This document shows, piece by piece, positions 8,956 through 18,055 of a stretch of 64,000 nt of DNA. The notes below the pieces were generated by a model. It saw nothing but the letters and a program-made list of their open reading frames with translations, made no database searches and was not told where the DNA came from. The stretch is taken from the NCBI RefSeq assembly GCF_013314535.1, contig NZ_JABUAE010000012.1, positions 1-64,000 on the forward strand, written 5' to 3'. The position numbers and the translations under genes were made by a program. Source of the stretch: Bacillus sp. Xin1 (GTDB lineage: Bacteria; Bacillota; Bacilli; Bacillales; Bacillaceae_G). The stretch's first letter is position 1; the number at the start of each line of letters is the position of its first letter.

Positions 8956-9138
8956 TTATTCGTCTTTTTTAAATTGCTCACATTTCAGTTCTAATTCATC
9001 TAACATTGCAAGAAGACGATCTACATCTTCTAATTCTACTTCTTCTGGTTCAATTGTATCGATTACTTCGATGAACATATTTAAACGTTCTTTCAAATAT
9101 ACTAATTGTGAATCTTTATCTTGAATTGCTTTTCCCAC
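8956..9138 (-). CDS. SE1561-like small acidic protein
   Basis: 60 residues from a GTG at 9138 preceded by AAGGAG; an ATG at 9183 lacks a binding site. The sequence is helical and acidic (LKERLNMFIEVIDTIEPEEVELEDVDRLL split over two helices), with heptad-like leucines that suggest a short coiled coil. It resembles the SE1561 family of Firmicutes small proteins, whose role is unknown to me. It is monocistronic with its own terminator. Confidence 0.7.
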   Translation of the reverse strand: MGKAIQDKDSQLVYLKERLNMFIEVIDTIEPEEVELEDVDRLLAMLDELELKCEQFKKDE

Positions 9139-9396
9139 GAAGGCACTCTCCTTTTTATTCGAGTTGTTTTTATTATACCGCAAAAATGATTGTCATGAAC
9201 ATGAATTTTCATCAATTTTGTCACAGCACTTCATTCTACATAAACAGAAATGTAATGCGCTTTCTTTCTCTTTTAAAACGAAATAAGAAAATCAAGAAAT
9301 TCTTGTTACAAAAAGTTTCACTTTATAAAACGTCTATATTCTTCTATTATAGAGGATGGACAAATTGTTATTTCAATAGTCAAAGGAGTATTTCAG

Positions 9397-10524
9397 ATGA
9401 GTATATCACAAACAATGAAGCCGATTACTCCTTCTTACGATCCATGGGAAGCGTATATGGACCTTGAAGAGTACGGCAAATTACTATTAACAAACGTTGA
9501 GTTTACAACAACAACGTTATGCAATATGCGCTGTGAGCATTGTGCTGTTGGTTATACATTACAGCCAAAAGATCCAAATCCGCTTCCAATGGAGCTTTTA
9601 TTAAAACGATTAGATGAGATTCCTCATTTACGTTCTTTAAGTATTACGGGTGGAGAGCCAATGCTCTCAAAAAAATCCGTCGACAACTATGTAACACCAC
9701 TCTTAAAATATGCCCATGAACGCGGCGTTCGCACTCAAATCAACTCAAACTTAACTATAGATTTAGCCCGTTACGAACAAATTATTCCTTATCTAGACGT
9801 GTTGCATATTTCACATAACTGGGGAACAATTGATGATTTCGTTGAAGGTGGATTTGCAATGATGGAGCGCAAACCTACTTATGAACAACGCGCTTTACTA
9901 TTTGAAAGAATGATTACAAATAGTAAAGCTTTATCAGATGCAGGTGTTCTTGTATCAGCAGAAACAATGTTAAACAAACGTACTTTACCACATATCGAAC
10001 ACATTCACCGTCAAATCGTCGAAGAAATGGGCTGTAAACGTCATGAAGTACACCCTATGTATCCAAGTGATTTTGCTAGCAACCTTGAAATTTTAACAAA
10101 AGATGAAATCCGAAGTGCAATCGAGCATTTATTAGATATTCGTGAAGAAAACGTTTGGATGTTATTTGGTACACTACCTTTCTATGCATGTAGTGATGAT
10201 GAGCGTGATTTAGCTACATTAAAAAAACTACACACAAGTAAAAACGTAACTGTCCGAAATGATCCAGATGGGCGTTCCCGCTTAAATGTAAATATTTTTG
10301 ATGGGAGTATTATCGTAACAGACTTTGGTGATATTCCACTACTTGGTAACGTTCAAACAAACACATTACAAGAAGCCTATGACAAATGGTTTAGTTCAAA
10401 AACAGCGAAATCATTAAGCTGCCACTGCCCTGCTGTAAAATGCCTTGGACCAAATATCCTTGTAAAAAATAGCTATTATCCAACTGAGGATTTCTTAACA
10501 AAGGAATCCAACCTTATACTTTAA
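9397..10524 (+). CDS. yfkAB: Radical SAM protein, YfkAB family
   Basis: 375 residues with AAAGGAG ahead of the ATG. The radical-SAM cluster motif CNMRCEHC (C-x3-C-x2-C, residues about 42-49) is followed by SITGGEPM (SAM-binding GGE). The C-terminus carries CHCPAVKC, the C-x-C-x4-C motif that defines the YfkAB group and probably binds a second cluster. The substrate is unknown. In B. subtilis the gene lies beside yfkD and yfkE, as here. It is monocistronic, followed by a strong terminator. Confidence 0.92.
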   Translation: MSISQTMKPITPSYDPWEAYMDLEEYGKLLLTNVEFTTTTLCNMRCEHCAVGYTLQPKDPNPLPMELLLKRLDEIPHLRSLSITGGEPMLSKKSVDNYVTPLLKYAHERGVRTQINSNLTIDLARYEQIIPYLDVLHISHNWGTIDDFVEGGFAMMERKPTYEQRALLFERMITNSKALSDAGVLVSAETMLNKRTLPHIEHIHRQIVEEMGCKRHEVHPMYPSDFASNLEILTKDEIRSAIEHLLDIREENVWMLFGTLPFYACSDDERDLATLKKLHTSKNVTVRNDPDGRSRLNVNIFDGSIIVTDFGDIPLLGNVQTNTLQEAYDKWFSSKTAKSLSCHCPAVKCLGPNILVKNSYYPTEDFLTKESNLIL

Positions 10525-10527
10525 TGC

Positions 10528-10558
10528 AAAACCGTCAGCCAATTAGGCTGACGGTTTT
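10528..10558. terminator. Bidirectional terminator between yfkAB and yfkD
   Basis: A 13-bp perfect stem AAAACCGTCAGCC (10528-10540) pairs with 10546-10558 around a 5-base loop, with A- and T-runs on both sides. Confidence 0.9.
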
Positions 10559-10570
10559 GTATTTATCCTA

Positions 10571-11368
10571 CTATTGTGGATGAGGTGAAGAAACAAATTT
10601 AAAAGACAAATAATCTTGAATTGGAATCGCAGCCCCAATTCCTTGTGACGTAATATTTTTAATCACAAGCTTCTTTTGGTTTCCTTTTAAAACAAGATAC
10701 ACTTCTCCGAATGTAACTTTTCCTTTTTCATTTACTGCTGGTGTATATGCATATAAATATCCAAGTTGTTTAGGACTGATATTATATACACGCTCATTCC
10801 CTGTCCCGTAACCAATGGTTGTTTTAAAAGAAAGCGGTAATTGAACCTTTTCCATTGCCTTTAAAAGAATCATTTTTTTAACATCTTCTGCATCTTTAAT
10901 ATATGCTGTTAAACCGCCTTCTACAGTTTTTTGTGCTTCTTGTTTGTAGCGAAGTGGATATAATTTTTCTACACCACGGTTGTCATACACATTACGATTC
11001 ACTTGCTTATATTCCCAATTCATTGTTGTATCTGTTGATTCATAATTTAAAGGCCATTGTCCCAAATAAATTTTCGCCCTATATCCCACTGCAAGAGGAG
11101 CGTTTGAAATCGAAGTTTCATTAAACATTCGAATTAAATGTGGATTTTCAATACGAATATCCGATGTTTTCAGCAATTCTTTCGCAAGTTGACTTGGCTG
11201 CAAATGCGGCAAATCTTGCACTGTATTTGGATAGGTATTGCCTTTTGAAATATTCAAAACAGATGAAGGCATCTTTACATTTACTGTTGTCTTTGCAAAA
11301 CTGCTGCAAGGAAATAATAAAATAAACGAGACCATAGTTGAAAGACATATGCTATACACTCGTTTCAT
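10571..11368 (-). CDS. yfkD: YfkD-like secreted protein
   Basis: 265 residues with a clear signal peptide ending near CSSFAK (residue about 26). The ATG follows AGGAAGGAG. The mature part is a soluble all-beta-looking domain with no recognised catalytic residues. Length and gene order (yfkAB-yfkD-yfkE) match B. subtilis YfkD (264 residues), function unknown. The cysteine before the signal cleavage lies in PCSSFA, which is a poor lipobox, so a free secreted protein is more likely than a lipoprotein. Confidence 0.85.
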   Translation of the reverse strand: MKRVYSICLSTMVSFILLFPCSSFAKTTVNVKMPSSVLNISKGNTYPNTVQDLPHLQPSQLAKELLKTSDIRIENPHLIRMFNETSISNAPLAVGYRAKIYLGQWPLNYESTDTTMNWEYKQVNRNVYDNRGVEKLYPLRYKQEAQKTVEGGLTAYIKDAEDVKKMILLKAMEKVQLPLSFKTTIGYGTGNERVYNISPKQLGYLYAYTPAVNEKGKVTFGEVYLVLKGNQKKLVIKNITSQGIGAAIPIQDYLSFKFVSSPHPQ

Positions 11369-11439
11369 CTGCTTTACTCCTTCCTAATTTAAGAATGCAT
11401 ACTTTTAAATAGACATATAAATACAAATTTAAAAACGAA

Positions 11440-11612
11440 AAACTTTTCTTTTCAAGGGAGAGAACATCCAGCCATGCATAGAAACGGTCAGATTTTCTTA
11501 CTACCTCATACCAGGTGAAAACAAAGAGAAACAATCCGTGTAGATTACTATCTACTCTTCATAACCACGATTTATATGTCAAAAAATCAAATTTTACATA
11601 CTAACTACCTCT
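11440..11612 (-). repeat. bcr1-like interspersed repeat, copy 1 (diverged)
   Basis: Read on the minus strand it contains TTTTTGACATATAAATCG, GTTTTCACCTGGTATG and CCGTTTCTATGCATGG in the same order and spacing as the copies at 41.3 and 45.3 kb. It fills most of the 280-base yfkD-chaA gap, which holds no gene. Confidence 0.65.
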
Positions 11613-11648
11613 ATTGTTTTCTCTGCATAATATTGTTATCCAAATTTT

Positions 11649-12704
11649 TTATAACAAGTAAAAACCAATTCCCATAATGAAATAAGCAGCTAATAATGTT
11701 CCTCCTTCAAACCAGTTCGTATCGCCATCGTTTGAAATTGCAATTGTTAAAAAGACAGAAGTAATCATCGCTACAAGTTCTGGTATTGTAAATACAAGGG
11801 GCATTTTCATTGTAAAGAACATCGATAATAATACGAGTACAGGAGCAACAAACATGGCAATTTGTAATGTAGAACCGATTGCAATTTCAACTGCAATATT
11901 CACCTTATTTTTATAAGCCATAATAATTGCAGAGGCATGCTCAGCTGCGTTCCCAACAATGGCAACAATAATAACCCCAATAAACAATTCCGACCAGCCA
12001 AATGATTGTGCGACTGTTTCAAATGTATGAACAAGTGCCTCTGATACATAAGCTACAGCCGCTGTTGCAATTGCCAAAATAAGCAAAGCTTTCCCCTTTG
12101 ACCATTCCGGTTCTTCCTCATGCTCTACTTCATCACTTTTATGCTGGTATACACCACGGTGCGTAACTAGCTTAAAAAACAGTGCTGCTAAATACATGAT
12201 GATCATGATGATTGAAACCCCAATACTTAACTGGTATGTTTTCTCTATTCCCATCTTCATCGAAAAAACTTCGGGAATAACAAATGCCACGACAACTGCA
12301 AATATTAGTAAGGCAGAGTTATGTCTTGCGTCATAAACATTGAAACTTTGCCTTTTATACTTGAGTCCCCCTACGAAAAAGGAAAGACCGCCAACTAGTA
12401 ATAAGTTTCCAAGAACAGAACCTGTTAGTGAAGCAAGTACAACTTCTGTTAATCCTGCTCGCAATGCAAAAATTGAAATAATAAGCTCAACTGCATTCCC
12501 AAAGGTTGCATTTAATAATCCACCTATTCTTGGTCCAGAAACAATAGCTAAACTTTCCGTCGCTCTTCCCATGAAAGCAGCAAGAGCAATAATGGTAACG
12601 CAATATACAGCAAACATAATTGTTTGTGGCCAATGCAATGTATTTCCAAGTACAGAAAGTGGTACACCCACCAGTGCAAGTATTAAGAAAATTTTATTGA
12701 ACAT
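11649..12704 (-). CDS. chaA: Calcium/proton antiporter, CaCA/CAX family (YfkE/ChaA)
   Basis: 351 residues from the ATG at 12704 (AAGGA 8 bases upstream), the same length as B. subtilis YfkE; the frame opens earlier at 12773 without a binding site. Eleven or so membrane helices carry two inverted CaCA alpha repeats: GNAVELIISIFALRAG in the first half and GNAAEHASAIIMAYKN in the second, with the essential acidic residues in each. An acidic loop (SDEVEHEEEPEW) separates the halves. The protein exports cytoplasmic Ca2+ in exchange for protons. Confidence 0.92.
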   Translation of the reverse strand: MFNKIFLILALVGVPLSVLGNTLHWPQTIMFAVYCVTIIALAAFMGRATESLAIVSGPRIGGLLNATFGNAVELIISIFALRAGLTEVVLASLTGSVLGNLLLVGGLSFFVGGLKYKRQSFNVYDARHNSALLIFAVVVAFVIPEVFSMKMGIEKTYQLSIGVSIIMIIMYLAALFFKLVTHRGVYQHKSDEVEHEEEPEWSKGKALLILAIATAAVAYVSEALVHTFETVAQSFGWSELFIGVIIVAIVGNAAEHASAIIMAYKNKVNIAVEIAIGSTLQIAMFVAPVLVLLSMFFTMKMPLVFTIPELVAMITSVFLTIAISNDGDTNWFEGGTLLAAYFIMGIGFYLL

Positions 12705-12874
12705 ATTCTCCATCCTTCCATCGTATGTATTTCTCCTCACTACTATCCTTATTCTTTTCCTAACTTGTCCCATTTCATCACAAATACGTTTAAAAAATGG
12801 GATTGAAGAAAAAAGTATATAAGATCATAAATTTTTTCACACAAAAATTTCAAATAATAGAAAGGGGTAAAAAA

Positions 12875-13291
12875 ATGCACTTAAAAGAAAAAATCGCAAC
12901 TATTATTCAAGGACAAAGAACAGGTGTATTAGCCACCGTTCGTGAGAATAAACCCCACAGCTGTTTTATGATGTTTTTTCATGAAGATTTTGTGCTATAC
13001 GTCGCAACAGATCGTAATTCAAAAAAATTAACAGATATTGAGAAGAACCCAAATGTTCATGTACTGCTTGGACGAGAAGGAAAGAAATGGGATGAAGATT
13101 ATATTGAAGTAGAAGGCACTGCCTCAATTGAAGAAGATCCAACATTAAAACATAAATTTTGGAATAATAGTTTAAAACGTTGGCTACTAGGGGCTGAAGA
13201 TCCAAACTACGTTCTGATAAAAATTAATCCAAATACAATTTACTACATCGATAGCGATGGTACGACTCAGCCAGAGTTTTTACGACTATAG
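12875..13291 (+). CDS. Pyridoxamine 5'-phosphate oxidase-like flavin-binding protein
   Basis: 138 residues from the ATG at 12875 (AAAGGGG upstream); an upstream ATG at 12797 lacks one. The split-barrel pattern is visible: GVLATVRENKPHSCFM, LYVATDRNSKKLTDIEKNPNVHVLLG and EGTASIEEDP. These FMN- or heme-binding 'general stress protein 26' type proteins are often oxidoreductases of unknown substrate. It is divergent from chaA and shares a 170-base promoter region with it. Confidence 0.83.
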   Translation: MHLKEKIATIIQGQRTGVLATVRENKPHSCFMMFFHEDFVLYVATDRNSKKLTDIEKNPNVHVLLGREGKKWDEDYIEVEGTASIEEDPTLKHKFWNNSLKRWLLGAEDPNYVLIKINPNTIYYIDSDGTTQPEFLRL

Positions 13292-13295
13292 TACG

Positions 13296-13327
13296 AAAAC
13301 AAGCCCTGTTAACAGGGCTTGTTTTGT
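13296..13327 (+). terminator. Terminator after the PPOX-like gene
   Basis: The stem ACAAGCCCTG/CAGGGCTTGT around TTAA ends in TTTTG. Confidence 0.85.
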
Positions 13328-13441
13328 CGAAAAGTTCTTAGTAAAAAAATATAAAAAAGCTGGAACTTTCTAAAGATTCTGTTATATAATAGCAGTAACT
13401 TAAATAAACTGTATTAAAACAGATTGGGAGGAGAAATAAAA

Positions 13442-13591
13442 ATGATGAAAAGAGAAGAACGGAAAAACATGATTGAGTTTATCGAAAAGAAAAAAGGAAT
13501 TGAACGTGATGAACTTTTATTTATGACAGATGATGAAGTAGAACATATTTATAATGTAACGTACTTTTTATATGAAGAAATTGCAGAATAA
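13442..13591 (+). CDS. Small acidic protein, 49 residues (possibly BH0509-like)
   Basis: The ORF starts at either of two adjacent ATGs (13442/13445), preceded by GGGAGGAG. It reads MMKREERKNMIEFIEK and later YNVTYFLYEEIAE, a mixed-charge helical protein. A strong terminator stem begins at the stop codon itself, and a likely promoter region lies upstream (TATAATA at about 13383), so it is a free-standing gene. It resembles a family of very small Bacillus proteins (tentatively BH0509). Function unknown. Confidence 0.72.
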   Translation: MMKREERKNMIEFIEKKKGIERDELLFMTDDEVEHIYNVTYFLYEEIAE

Positions 13592-13632
13592 AAGAGCAAA
13601 GCCCACCTGTTAGGTGGGCTTTGCTCTTTTAT
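13590..13632 (+). terminator. Long terminator abutting the 49-residue gene
   Basis: A 19-bp stem (AAAAGAGCAAAGCCCACCT and its complement) has a 3-base loop. It overlaps the stop codon. Confidence 0.88.
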
Positions 13633-13749
13633 AGTTATATTTCTATATCAACACGAATTTAACATCCGTATATCCGAATACTAATGATCTTCATTTATAC
13701 TTGAGAACCATTTTCATGTATAATGGTACCAGACTGGAGGAATTTTACT

Positions 13750-14178
13750 ATGAGTTCATGGCTATTATTCGCATTATTATCAGCAATTGCTGCAGCACTT
13801 GTATCCATTTTCGGGAAATTTGGTTTAGAAGGAATCGATGCCAATGTGGCAACAACTATCCGTTCAATCATCATGGCACTATTCATGATAGGCGTAATTA
13901 TGATACAAGGAAAATTCCAAAATATCGGTGACGTTCTAATGAATAAAAAAGCATTGCTGTTTATCACCTTAAGTGGTATAGCTGGTGCCTCATCATGGCT
14001 ATTTTATTTTCTCGCTTTAAAAACAGGAAAGGTTTCACAAGTTGCTCCTGTAGATAAATTAAGCGTTGTATTTTCAATTATTCTTGCAATGATTATATTA
14101 GGCGAAAATTTAAACTTCATGACTGGAATGGGTGTTGTATGTATTACAGCAGGTGTTCTCTTTATTGCTTTCAGCTAA
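13750..14178 (+). CDS. Single-domain EamA/DMT-type small transporter
   Basis: 142 residues from the ATG at 13750 (GGAGG 9 bases upstream). Five hydrophobic helices form one EamA unit, half the size of ordinary 10-helix DMT permeases. The C-terminal helix carries the usual EamA signature (VVFSIILAMIILGENL). Such half-size proteins work as dimers or as dual-topology pairs; no partner gene is adjacent, so a homodimer is likely. The substrate is unknown. Confidence 0.82.
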   Translation: MSSWLLFALLSAIAAALVSIFGKFGLEGIDANVATTIRSIIMALFMIGVIMIQGKFQNIGDVLMNKKALLFITLSGIAGASSWLFYFLALKTGKVSQVAPVDKLSVVFSIILAMIILGENLNFMTGMGVVCITAGVLFIAFS

Positions 14179-14206
14179 AAAACCGCTTAATTAGCGGTTT
14201 TTTTCC
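14177..14206. terminator. Bidirectional terminator between the EamA gene and dedA
   Basis: AAAAAACCGCT and AGCGGTTTTTTT pair around TAATT. The hairpin overlaps the stop codon of the convergent DedA gene. Confidence 0.88.
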
Positions 14207-14783
14207 TTCTTATGTAGAACCATACAATAAGTATGACGATTACTGAGATAATTACAATCCAAATCCCATAATGATGCAAACTATATTCAACAAAGCGCCA
14301 TTTCTCTCCAAGCTTCCATCCAAGTCCAATAAAAACACTAATCCAGATGAGAGCACCACCGTATGCGTATAGACAAAATCTCCAAAACGTTAAATTCGAC
14401 ATACCAGCAAAATATGCAGTTAAATGACGAACCCCCGGTATAAAGTATCCAATCATTAATAAAAAGGGACCATATTTTTCAAACAAAACATGTGTTTTTT
14501 CAATTTTCTTTTCTTTAATTCGTATCTTCGGACCATACTTTTTTAATACAGGAAGTCCAAGTTTTAACCCAAGTATATAACTTAAAGTAATTCCAAGTAT
14601 CGCACCTGCCATTCCACTTAGAAAAGCAGCTGTCCCTGACATAGTTCCTTTCGAAATATTATAACCAACAAACGTCAGTAAAAATTCATCTGGTATTGGC
14701 AGGCCTACAATTCCACCCGCAAGAGCTATAATAATTCCGAAATATCCATAATGTGCGATTAACTCACCAATATGTTGTTCCAT
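14187..14783 (-). CDS. DedA family membrane protein (VTT domain)
   Basis: 198 residues. The N-terminal reentrant region has the acidic residue in GLPIPDEFLLTFVGY. The central motif GYFIPGVRHLTAYFAGMSNLTFWRFCLYAYGG carries the conserved arginine and G-x-x-R-x-x-x-x-x-x-A-G pattern of DedA proteins, and a C-terminal helix ends in RRKK. Some DedA proteins are undecaprenyl-phosphate or phosphatidylethanolamine flippases; which lipid this one handles is unknown. Confidence 0.88.
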   Translation of the reverse strand: MEQHIGELIAHYGYFGIIIALAGGIVGLPIPDEFLLTFVGYNISKGTMSGTAAFLSGMAGAILGITLSYILGLKLGLPVLKKYGPKIRIKEKKIEKTHVLFEKYGPFLLMIGYFIPGVRHLTAYFAGMSNLTFWRFCLYAYGGALIWISVFIGLGWKLGEKWRFVEYSLHHYGIWIVIISVIVILIVWFYIRRKKTAN

Positions 14784-14949
14784 TCGGATGACACATCCTA
14801 TGCACGATCGTTATTCCATATTGTGCCCTCTCTATCTTTTTAGCAAACATGGTATACATATTCACTATACATCGTTTTTATAATGAACTCTACTCCTATT
14901 CATTTGATCTGTAATGAAATCTCTCACTGTTTTTAATCATCAATTTTCA

Positions 14950-15005
14950 AAATCTTGAGGTATTGGTGCCTATTGTTCACCAATAGCGGGATAAATCTAT
15001 ACTTC
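14950..15005 (-). repeat. Possible truncated copy of the TTTATCCCGCTATT repeat
   Basis: The minus strand begins TTTATCCCGCTATT like the repeat at 19.26 kb, then diverges into a short hairpin (ATTGGTG and CACCAAT). The 430-base gap 14784-15216 otherwise shows no gene. This similarity is short and could be chance. Confidence 0.35.
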
Positions 15006-15216
15006 ACTTCATAATTATAAGAAAATCCGACTTCACAAGCTTGATTTTTGTTACAATAAAGAAAAGTTACATTTAGCAACGGTTTGACTCTCAAGGAAAA
15101 TGATATAGGCAATAAACATATATTTAAAACTATAAAATGCAGCTTCTGTCTATATAGAGTACTATACACCCTTTTACATAAAAATCATTTTTCTAAATTA
15201 TATAGGGGGAAAAAAC

Positions 15217-17994
15217 ATGACCATAGAAAAACAATTGATTCAAAAGGTATACTATGAAACATTCTTAACTGAACAGGATTCTATTCAAGCTCCTCAAGTT
15301 CTTGGAGAAGCATATGTAAATGAAGCTCAAAATCAATTTTCTAATATCTCTAACATTCGTTTCGCACAAGGAGAAATTTATTATCACCAGAAAGATTTCG
15401 AAACAGCCATTTTCAAATGGGAGAAAGTAAACAATGACCTCTCTCTATGGGCCAAAAAAAATATAGCAGACGCTTATTTTGAATTAGGATTATTTTCAAT
15501 GGCTGAAGAAATTTATACATCGATTCAAACAGAAGACGTCACATTAACAATGGAAGTGTCTTTACAACTTCTTTCTCTGTACATGGAACAAAATCGTTTA
15601 GGACTTGCTTTTAAGGTCATTAGTGAAGCTGTTTCTTTCCAACCAGACTATCCAAATATCACTGCTATCGCTCGCTCCTTTTATGAAAAACAGCAGGATC
15701 GGAACAATGCGATTGACCTTGCTGTGCAAGAAGGAATTCGGACGAAATCATTACACTGGTTTGAGATTTTAACAAATTATGTGAATCAAGGATTCACAAA
15801 ACAAATGAAACCAAAATATTTTTATGAAGCATTAAAAGTTTTATATACAGTCGATTCAATTCAATTTAAACAACTGGCCTCTTCTCTTTGGAAAAGCTAT
15901 CAAGATGAATCAACCTACTTATTATGGATTCAAACAATCAATCACCTGTTTTTACATGTCGAAGTAGATTCTTACGACGCATGGGATGAAATTGTTACGC
16001 TTTATCAAGACACATACTGCGAATTAATTACAGGACAATACTTGATGCATGGACTGCAAGAACTTATTCCAGACTTGTTGACGAATTGGTTTAGCTTAAC
16101 AAAAACAGAACATTCTCTATTTGTTTCTGCTGCAACAGTAGCATGGAATAAAGTTTCACCTAAGAGTCTTGATACATTACTTGTAAAAAGCGCTGAAACG
16201 CTACTTTCTAGTTCCACAATATATAACGCAGTTGACCTAGACAATGTCTCAAATCTTTTTGAAACGATTGTCGTATGGGCAGAAAAGAATGATGTAGACT
16301 TAAGCCATTCTTTCACATGGCTTGTTCAGGAACTTTCTGATGTAAACGTACAACAAGTTCTCGTTATAGGTACAAATGGTACTAGTAAATCAGCCTTTAT
16401 CAATTCTATATTAGGGGAAAGTATACTAAAAGATTCACCTGAAGCCGCTATCGTATTTAAGGATAATGCACAGACAGAAATTACAGAACTTACAGATTTA
16501 ACAATACGAAAGACTTCTAATTTGGATGAATTTTACAAAATGATGGACATTCCTTCAAAAGTAGAATCTAGACAGAAATGTATTGAATTTAAACTTCCAT
16601 GTAGGTTTTTACGAAAAAATAAATTCTCATTTATCGTTACACCAGTTTTTGATGGCACTGGCAATAACAAAAATCTAGATCACTTACATGCAGCTGATAA
16701 TCTATTATATGTTCTTAAAGCCTCTTCATCTTTACTTGATGAAGAAATTGATACACTTCTGTACATGCAAGAACAACTACCAACTTTACAAGTTCATTTT
16801 GTTTTAAATCAAACCGATACCACTCTTAATGAGGAAGCGACAAATAAAGAGCTAATTGAAATCGAGTCTAAAATACATGTACATTTTCCAAATGCACACG
16901 TATTTCCTTACTCGCCTTTACAAGAGAGCAGCGAGCAGCTAAGTAATTTAACAGAATCCATTACTTCAAACTTTAATAATAGAAATATAGAAACCGAGCG
17001 CACAGAAAAACTATTATGGTTTATTCAAAAGACTATCACGTATCTCTTAAATGAACGCGTACAATTAGAAAATACGTTAGAGAAGTCCATCGGTTCGAAC
17101 AAGCGCCTTTTAGTAAAACTAACTGGCTTTATTAATAACCTAACTGCTATTCAAAAAGATAAAACTTGCTCTATCACAGACTCATATCGTTTAACAAAAG
17201 ATGAAATTATACATGACCTTCAAGATCAAATTCCTGAATTATTGCAGAGCTGCTCTGATTTAATTCAGGAAGATAGTGACTTTAAACAAGTTCCTGAAGA
17301 ACTAAATGCAGCAATGAATGAAAGAATACAAAAACATTTGCAACAAGTGATATTACCTAAATTTACGCATTCTATTCAGGAATGGATTGAAAAAGCACAT
17401 AACGAATTTATTCAAAGTCAATCTTATTTAGATGAAATGAGTGAAGCATTTAATAAATTATACAAAGAAGAACGAATGAAACTACCATGTGATTTTCAAT
17501 TACTTGATGATTGGCGCCGAGATGTTGCAAGAATGACAAACCGAATTAAAGTTGATGACGTAAATATTTTACTACGCTTCACACCAACACAATTTCTATT
17601 AAAAAGTGCTGGAAAACTATTCGGTAACATGCAAAAAAATCAATCCATGCTTTACAACAAATACAAAAACTATATTGAGACCGAAGACTATATAGATGTA
17701 ACAACAACGATTTCTGAACAGTTCTTCCTTCAATTTGAATTATTTGAAAGCTCATTAGAACGTGACATTATGATGTTCTTTAAAGAACCTCTTAGCATAT
17801 TAAAGCAGACTGTAGAAGCAACACATCTCGAAATAAATCAGGATGAAAATGCATTAACAAAACTAAAAACAAATCCAGAAACATATCACGATCCTTTAAC
17901 ATTATTTAAATTGCAGTTATTACAATACAAATTCATGCTAAATAATAAACCGACTTCAACAAAAATAGAAAGTAACAAGGCACCAACAATTTAA
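15217..17994 (+). CDS. Large TPR protein with a dynamin-like GTPase domain and a non-standard P-loop
   Basis: 925 residues, ATG after AGGGGG. Residues about 30-160 are TPR-like (RFAQGEIYYHQKDFETAI, KKNIADAYFELGLFSMAEEIY), followed by more helical repeats to about 370. A GTPase domain follows: P-loop GTNGTSKS at 385-392 (Ser replaces the usual Gly before Lys), a degenerate G3 in TPVFDGTG, and NQTD as G4 (canonical N-K-x-D). The rest is long helices typical of dynamin-like stalks, with a hydrophobic patch (RFTPTQFLLKSAGKLFG) that may touch membrane. It may be a membrane-remodelling GTPase or a nucleotide-binding scaffold. It is monocistronic. The family was not recognised by name. Confidence 0.82.
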   Translation: MTIEKQLIQKVYYETFLTEQDSIQAPQVLGEAYVNEAQNQFSNISNIRFAQGEIYYHQKDFETAIFKWEKVNNDLSLWAKKNIADAYFELGLFSMAEEIYTSIQTEDVTLTMEVSLQLLSLYMEQNRLGLAFKVISEAVSFQPDYPNITAIARSFYEKQQDRNNAIDLAVQEGIRTKSLHWFEILTNYVNQGFTKQMKPKYFYEALKVLYTVDSIQFKQLASSLWKSYQDESTYLLWIQTINHLFLHVEVDSYDAWDEIVTLYQDTYCELITGQYLMHGLQELIPDLLTNWFSLTKTEHSLFVSAATVAWNKVSPKSLDTLLVKSAETLLSSSTIYNAVDLDNVSNLFETIVVWAEKNDVDLSHSFTWLVQELSDVNVQQVLVIGTNGTSKSAFINSILGESILKDSPEAAIVFKDNAQTEITELTDLTIRKTSNLDEFYKMMDIPSKVESRQKCIEFKLPCRFLRKNKFSFIVTPVFDGTGNNKNLDHLHAADNLLYVLKASSSLLDEEIDTLLYMQEQLPTLQVHFVLNQTDTTLNEEATNKELIEIESKIHVHFPNAHVFPYSPLQESSEQLSNLTESITSNFNNRNIETERTEKLLWFIQKTITYLLNERVQLENTLEKSIGSNKRLLVKLTGFINNLTAIQKDKTCSITDSYRLTKDEIIHDLQDQIPELLQSCSDLIQEDSDFKQVPEELNAAMNERIQKHLQQVILPKFTHSIQEWIEKAHNEFIQSQSYLDEMSEAFNKLYKEERMKLPCDFQLLDDWRRDVARMTNRIKVDDVNILLRFTPTQFLLKSAGKLFGNMQKNQSMLYNKYKNYIETEDYIDVTTTISEQFFLQFELFESSLERDIMMFFKEPLSILKQTVEATHLEINQDENALTKLKTNPETYHDPLTLFKLQLLQYKFMLNNKPTSTKIESNKAPTI

Positions 17995-18003
17995 ATAAGA
18001 ACA

Positions 18004-18042
18004 AAAAAACCAAGCAAATCATAACAATTGCTTGGTTTTTTG
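18004..18042. terminator. Bidirectional terminator between the GTPase gene and the lepB pair
   Basis: AAAAAACCAAGCAAAT pairs with ATTGCTTGGTTTTTT around a short loop. It serves both convergent transcripts. Confidence 0.88.
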
Positions 18043-18055
18043 CTTACATTCTATC

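Noticed and set aside
12780-12830. GTTTAA...GGGATT resembling a sigma-B promoter before the PPOX-like gene
   Set aside because: The spacing between the two boxes is only about 5 bases instead of 12-15.
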